Below, piece after piece: positions 4,334-6,401 of a stretch of DNA of 6,401 nucleotides. Source of the stretch: Candidatus Falkowbacteria bacterium RIFCSPLOWO2_12_FULL_45_13 (GTDB taxonomy: Bacteria > Patescibacteriota > Patescibacteriia > Patescibacteriales > GWC2-42-12); assembly GCA_001778055.1 (NCBI GenBank), contig MFFY01000021.1, forward strand, positions 1 to 6,401, written 5' to 3'. The position numbers and the translations under genes were made by a program. How positions within the stretch are numbered: position 1 is the stretch's first letter; each line of letters starts with the position of its first letter. The notes under the pieces were generated by a model that worked only from the letters and a program-made list of their open reading frames with translations, did no database searches and was not told the origin of the DNA.

Positions 4334-5608
4334 TTACTCTATTTCAAAACCTATGCTATAGCTTAAGCCAGAAGATTTGCCCATAACCTTGATGTCAGTT
4401 TTAACTGATAAAACCGATGGTACGTTTATTATTGTTGTAAATCTGCCGTCACTGTCAGTTTTGACTAAATAACTTTGGCTGGCAAAAATTATTGCCAGCT
4501 CTTCACCGGCCGCGTAGCCGCCGCCGTTTAAAAGAACGGCTGAATTCGGCGCTGCCCGATTTTTGTCCAGACGCAAAAATAAATTTTCCGACGGCTGGAC
4601 GTCGGCCGCGTCGGCCGCGGCATAACTAATCATTTTCAGATCCTGATCCAACAGTAAAATAGTGCTGTTATTGAAAATTACTACTTTTTCGCCGATGCCA
4701 TCCTTTAGAACCTTAAGTCCCATGGCCCAGCCGTTTGATTCGCCCAAGTCGGTAGTATAGGCCCATTTAATCGGCCGTAAATTACTTTTGGCGAATTTCA
4801 CCACGCCCTTACCGTCGGTAAAATACAAGTGGTCTTGACCGGCTAGGCCGTCAACGTCGTAGCCTCGGTTAGAAATATGCTTAAAAACATTCTTCAACTG
4901 GCCGCTATAATCATATTTTTTTAACGCTTCATCGTCAACTAAATAAATTTCGCCGCTCGCCCGATCAGCCATAACCTTACGGTTATGGACCTCGCCCGAA
5001 GAAAAGGGAACTTCTCTGATGAATTGCCTGCTGTTTTTGTCGTAAAATTTTAAACGGTCAGCGGCCATATCTAAAATAAAATCTCCGGGCTGAAAATTAA
5101 TATTATAAGCGAATTGATTGATAAGATTGTATGAATCAATAATTTGTCCGTCTAAATTCCAAACCTTTATACCTTTAAGGCCAAAAGTTAAAATTTTATC
5201 CCCCTGCTTATCCACCCCCATAAAATAATCCCAGGCGTTATCCCTGATTTGAGAAACCAGACTCGGCGAAGACAAATCTGAAATATCATATTTATATAAA
5301 TATCTGCCGTCTACCAGGTAAACGTATAATTTCTCTTGTTCCTGGCTAAAGGCCAGATCATAAAATTTATCGGCATCAGCGTACTGCGCTTTGAATAAAT
5401 TAATCTTGGCCGCCCGGACTAACTTATCGGCTTCCAGTTTAAAGATTTCCAGGCCGTTGCCTAAATTGGTTGAGCCGATAATGACCTGGCCGTTATAAAT
5501 AATCGCGTCGCCCAGGTAGTAAGTTCTGCTTTGGCCTTTAGCGCCCGGCATAAATAGCATGGAAATGCTTATCAGCAGTATGGCAGAAATTAGTAATTTC
5601 ATTTTCAT
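4334..5608 (-). CDS. Secreted protein with propeller-like body and C-terminal Ig/TIG-like domain, unknown function
   Basis: The 424-aa protein has a clear export signal: MKMK, a hydrophobic stretch LLISAILLISISMLF (5-19) and a likely cleavage site after AKG (residue 25), with no lipoprotein cysteine. The middle part (about 27-340) is repeat-like: strands such as KLYVYLVDGRYLYKYDISD, KGIKVWNLDGQII and EIYLVDDEALKKYDYSGQL recur in a pattern typical of beta-propeller sheets. Residues about 342-424 (PNSAVLLNGGGYAAGEEL..SDGRFTTIINVPS..SGLSYSIGF) match the pattern of small Ig/TIG-like modules with a G-x-GFxPGE core, often found on extracellular proteins. It would act outside the membrane, perhaps binding glycan or ligand. 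Its neighbour is a GT4 glycosyltransferase. ATG 5608 is preferred; ATG 5602 would also leave a signal peptide. No SD is visible. I cannot assign an enzymatic role; no catalytic motif is seen. Confidence 0.85.
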   Translation of the reverse strand: MKMKLLISAILLISISMLFMPGAKGQSRTYYLGDAIIYNGQVIIGSTNLGNGLEIFKLEADKLVRAAKINLFKAQYADADKFYDLAFSQEQEKLYVYLVDGRYLYKYDISDLSSPSLVSQIRDNAWDYFMGVDKQGDKILTFGLKGIKVWNLDGQIIDSYNLINQFAYNINFQPGDFILDMAADRLKFYDKNSRQFIREVPFSSGEVHNRKVMADRASGEIYLVDDEALKKYDYSGQLKNVFKHISNRGYDVDGLAGQDHLYFTDGKGVVKFAKSNLRPIKWAYTTDLGESNGWAMGLKVLKDGIGEKVVIFNNSTILLLDQDLKMISYAAADAADVQPSENLFLRLDKNRAAPNSAVLLNGGGYAAGEELAIIFASQSYLVKTDSDGRFTTIINVPSVLSVKTDIKVMGKSSGLSYSIGFEIE

Positions 5609-5646
5609 ACTTTAATATTGACAAATTAAGATTTAATTAACTTATT

Positions 5647-5674
5647 ATCGTATCACAATCAATTAAAAAAAACA
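5647..5674 (-). promoter_or_regulatory. Possible promoter of the secreted-protein gene
   Basis: On the minus strand TTGTTT (5669-5674) and TACGAT (5647-5652) are 16 bp apart, with a TG one base ahead of the -10 (extended -10 form TGnTACGAT). GATAAT (5644-5649) overlaps as an alternative. The leader would be about 30 nt. Matches are moderate and the surrounding AT-richness makes chance matches likely. Confidence 0.3.
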
Positions 5675-5775
5675 AGTCTTTCTCTCTTTTTTTAACAGAT
5701 ATAATTTAGCTAAAATTACAATAAATATCTGAAGATTATTTTTGCGCATATATAGCAGAGCTTCGCGGTTAATTA

Positions 5776-5875
5776 GCGGTTGGCGGGAATTAGTAATTTT
5801 TGAAGCGAGTAATTTCTAATCACCTTTTACGAAATAACATACGCAGTGAAAAAATTACTAATTCCCGCCAACCGC
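5776..5875. repeat. 100-bp element with perfect 26-bp terminal inverted repeats (MITE-like)
   Basis: Positions 5776-5801 and 5850-5875 are exact reverse complements over 26 bp (starting GCGGTTGGCGGGAATTAG), around a 48-bp core that contains no ORF. The flanks read TTA on the left and CTA on the right, compatible with a TA-type target duplication plus one extra base, but too short to prove insertion. As RNA it would form a very stable stem. It could be a non-autonomous mobile element, a bidirectional transcription stop or a dispersed REP/BIME-type repeat. There is no T-tract after either arm, so it is not a standard terminator. Confidence 0.75.
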
Positions 5876-5918
5876 CTAAAACGGATATTTTTTCAAACGC
5901 GTAAGTCCTGTCAAATAT

Positions 5919-5964
5919 AAAAAAGACCGCTCCGACCAATGTCCATTGACATGGTCAAGAGCGG
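5919..5964 (-). terminator. Strong intrinsic terminator of the right-hand gene
   Basis: On the minus strand CCGCTC, GACCA and TGTC pair in order with GACA, TGGTC and GAGCGG (5927-5964), with small internal bulges and an AATG loop, followed by UC and six U (5919-5924). It begins about 23 nt after the stop codon at 5987. It is the clearest terminator in the window and separates this gene from the secreted-protein gene. Confidence 0.85.
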
Positions 5965-5986
5965 CTGAACTGGCGGGCCTACTACT

Positions 5987-6401
5987 TTAGTAGGACGCCT
6001 GCAGGCGGAAGAATTTATGGGATGGAGGTCCGGCCAGGACCCTGTAGTTTCGGATGAGGAACCAATTGTCCCCGCCCTCGGGGACGACCAAAGTTGGCGC
6101 GACATTACGCCATACCTGAAGGTCCGTGGTCTCTTGCAGAGACCACTTGTTCGCCACCCAGAGAGCCGGCGGTGCGGCTATGGTAAAGCGCAACACCACG
6201 CCGTCAAATTCCTGGCCAATTTTCATAGTGGGCTTTTTCCACCATTTCATGGACCAGGGTCCTGTCTTGGTCGTAATCAACGCGAACGGGGTCCGGCCAG
6301 TGCTAACTCCGGTTAGACCGGTAATGTTTTTGAGCACAGCATTGATCGGGGTGCCGTCCGGAACTCGGTCGGCAACCGCCACCCGAACTACGAAGCTAGT
6401 C
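5987..6401 (-). CDS. C-terminal part of a larger protein of unknown function (5' end outside window)
   Basis: The reading frame is open to the right edge; upstream of the GTG at 6382 it continues as TSFVVR, so that GTG is probably not the true start. At least 137 residues are visible. The N-terminal visible part (VAVADRVPDGTPINAVLKNITG) looks like a beta-rich Ig-type module. The end has W.LQ.TTDL..WRNV (about 87-100) and PSHKFFRLQASY at the C-terminus, a W-LQ-S/T-DL-x2-W ... FFRL pattern that I associate with C-terminal modules of secreted bacterial proteins. This is recalled, not searched. No catalytic motif is visible. The gene is visibly richer in G+C than the secreted-protein gene next to it, and its coding sequence is unusually full of perfect short hairpins. 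It is followed by its own strong terminator, so it is a separate transcription unit. Confidence 0.7.
   Translation of the reverse strand, partial: TSFVVRVAVADRVPDGTPINAVLKNITGLTGVSTGRTPFALITTKTGPWSMKWWKKPTMKIGQEFDGVVLRFTIAAPPALWVANKWSLQETTDLQVWRNVAPTLVVPEGGDNWFLIRNYRVLAGPPSHKFFRLQASY

Larger units (their letters stand above)
5609..5986. other. Gene-free spacer upstream of the secreted-protein gene
   Basis: No credible ORF is present. The spacer is very AT-rich near the gene (5609-5760) and includes an imperfect dyad AGATAT...ATATCT (5697-5730) with an inner TAATTT/AAATTA pair. It then holds the 100-bp inverted-repeat element (5776-5875) and, on the far side, the terminator of the right-hand gene (5919-5964). 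Confidence 0.6.

Noticed and set aside
5586..5600. 15-bp palindrome GAAATTAGTAATTTC in the signal-peptide codons
   Set aside because: Low-complexity AT sequence encoding hydrophobic residues; likely chance.
5677..5705. Plus-strand TATAAT (5700-5705)
   Set aside because: There is no -35 at suitable spacing and no plus-strand gene follows.
5776..5875. Integron attC site
   Set aside because: The arms lack the GTTRRRY/RYYYAAC core boxes and are perfectly paired, whereas attC sites carry extrahelical bases; no integrase is present.
5911..6105. 64-codon minus-strand ORF
   Set aside because: It runs through the terminator hairpin and overlaps the right-hand gene in another frame.
6017..6316. 99-codon plus-strand ORF at the right end
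   Set aside because: It is antisense to the partial minus-strand gene, which has coherent protein patterns and a proper terminator.

Overview
The window looks like a fragment of a small-genome bacterium, most likely Patescibacteria (CPR). This is inferred from a divergent MCGG-type SRAP protein, a Y-family polymerase preceded by a tiny companion ORF, weak or absent Shine-Dalgarno sequences, and intergenic spacers built from AATTCGT, TGACAAAT and CCCGCCTGCGCGGG-type repeats. No rRNA or tRNA gene is visible to fix the taxonomy. All recognisable protein genes lie on the minus strand, so the window is best read from right to left.

Right end (5987-6401): the C-terminal part of a GC-richer protein of unknown function, with its 5' part outside the window, closed by a strong intrinsic terminator (5919-5964). 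A gene-free spacer (5609-5986) follows, carrying a 100-bp element with perfect 26-bp inverted arms (5776-5875). Next come a secreted propeller-like protein of 424 aa (4334-5608) and a GT4-family glycosyltransferase (3028-4194). They are separated by a repeat-bearing 139-bp spacer and may act together in making or anchoring surface glycan.

Middle (2768-3027): a compact regulatory island. It holds a minus-strand terminator for the glycosyltransferase, a possible plus-strand structured RNA with its own U-tract terminator, and a strong minus-strand promoter whose -35/spacer is identical over 21 bp to a second promoter at the left edge (10-38).

Left half (1-2861): a DNA-damage-type cassette. In transcription order it contains a small 82-aa protein (2519-2767), a catalytically intact Y-family DNA polymerase (dinB-like, 1022-2275), and an SRAP/HMCES-type DNA-protein crosslinking gene split by a one-base frameshift (100-574). 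The SRAP gene has its own consensus promoter about 310 bp upstream. The duplicated promoter/operator, before the polymerase cassette and again before whatever lies left of position 1, suggests a small co-regulated, SOS-like regulon. This is the most interesting signal in the window, but the regulator is not visible and the regulation is inference.
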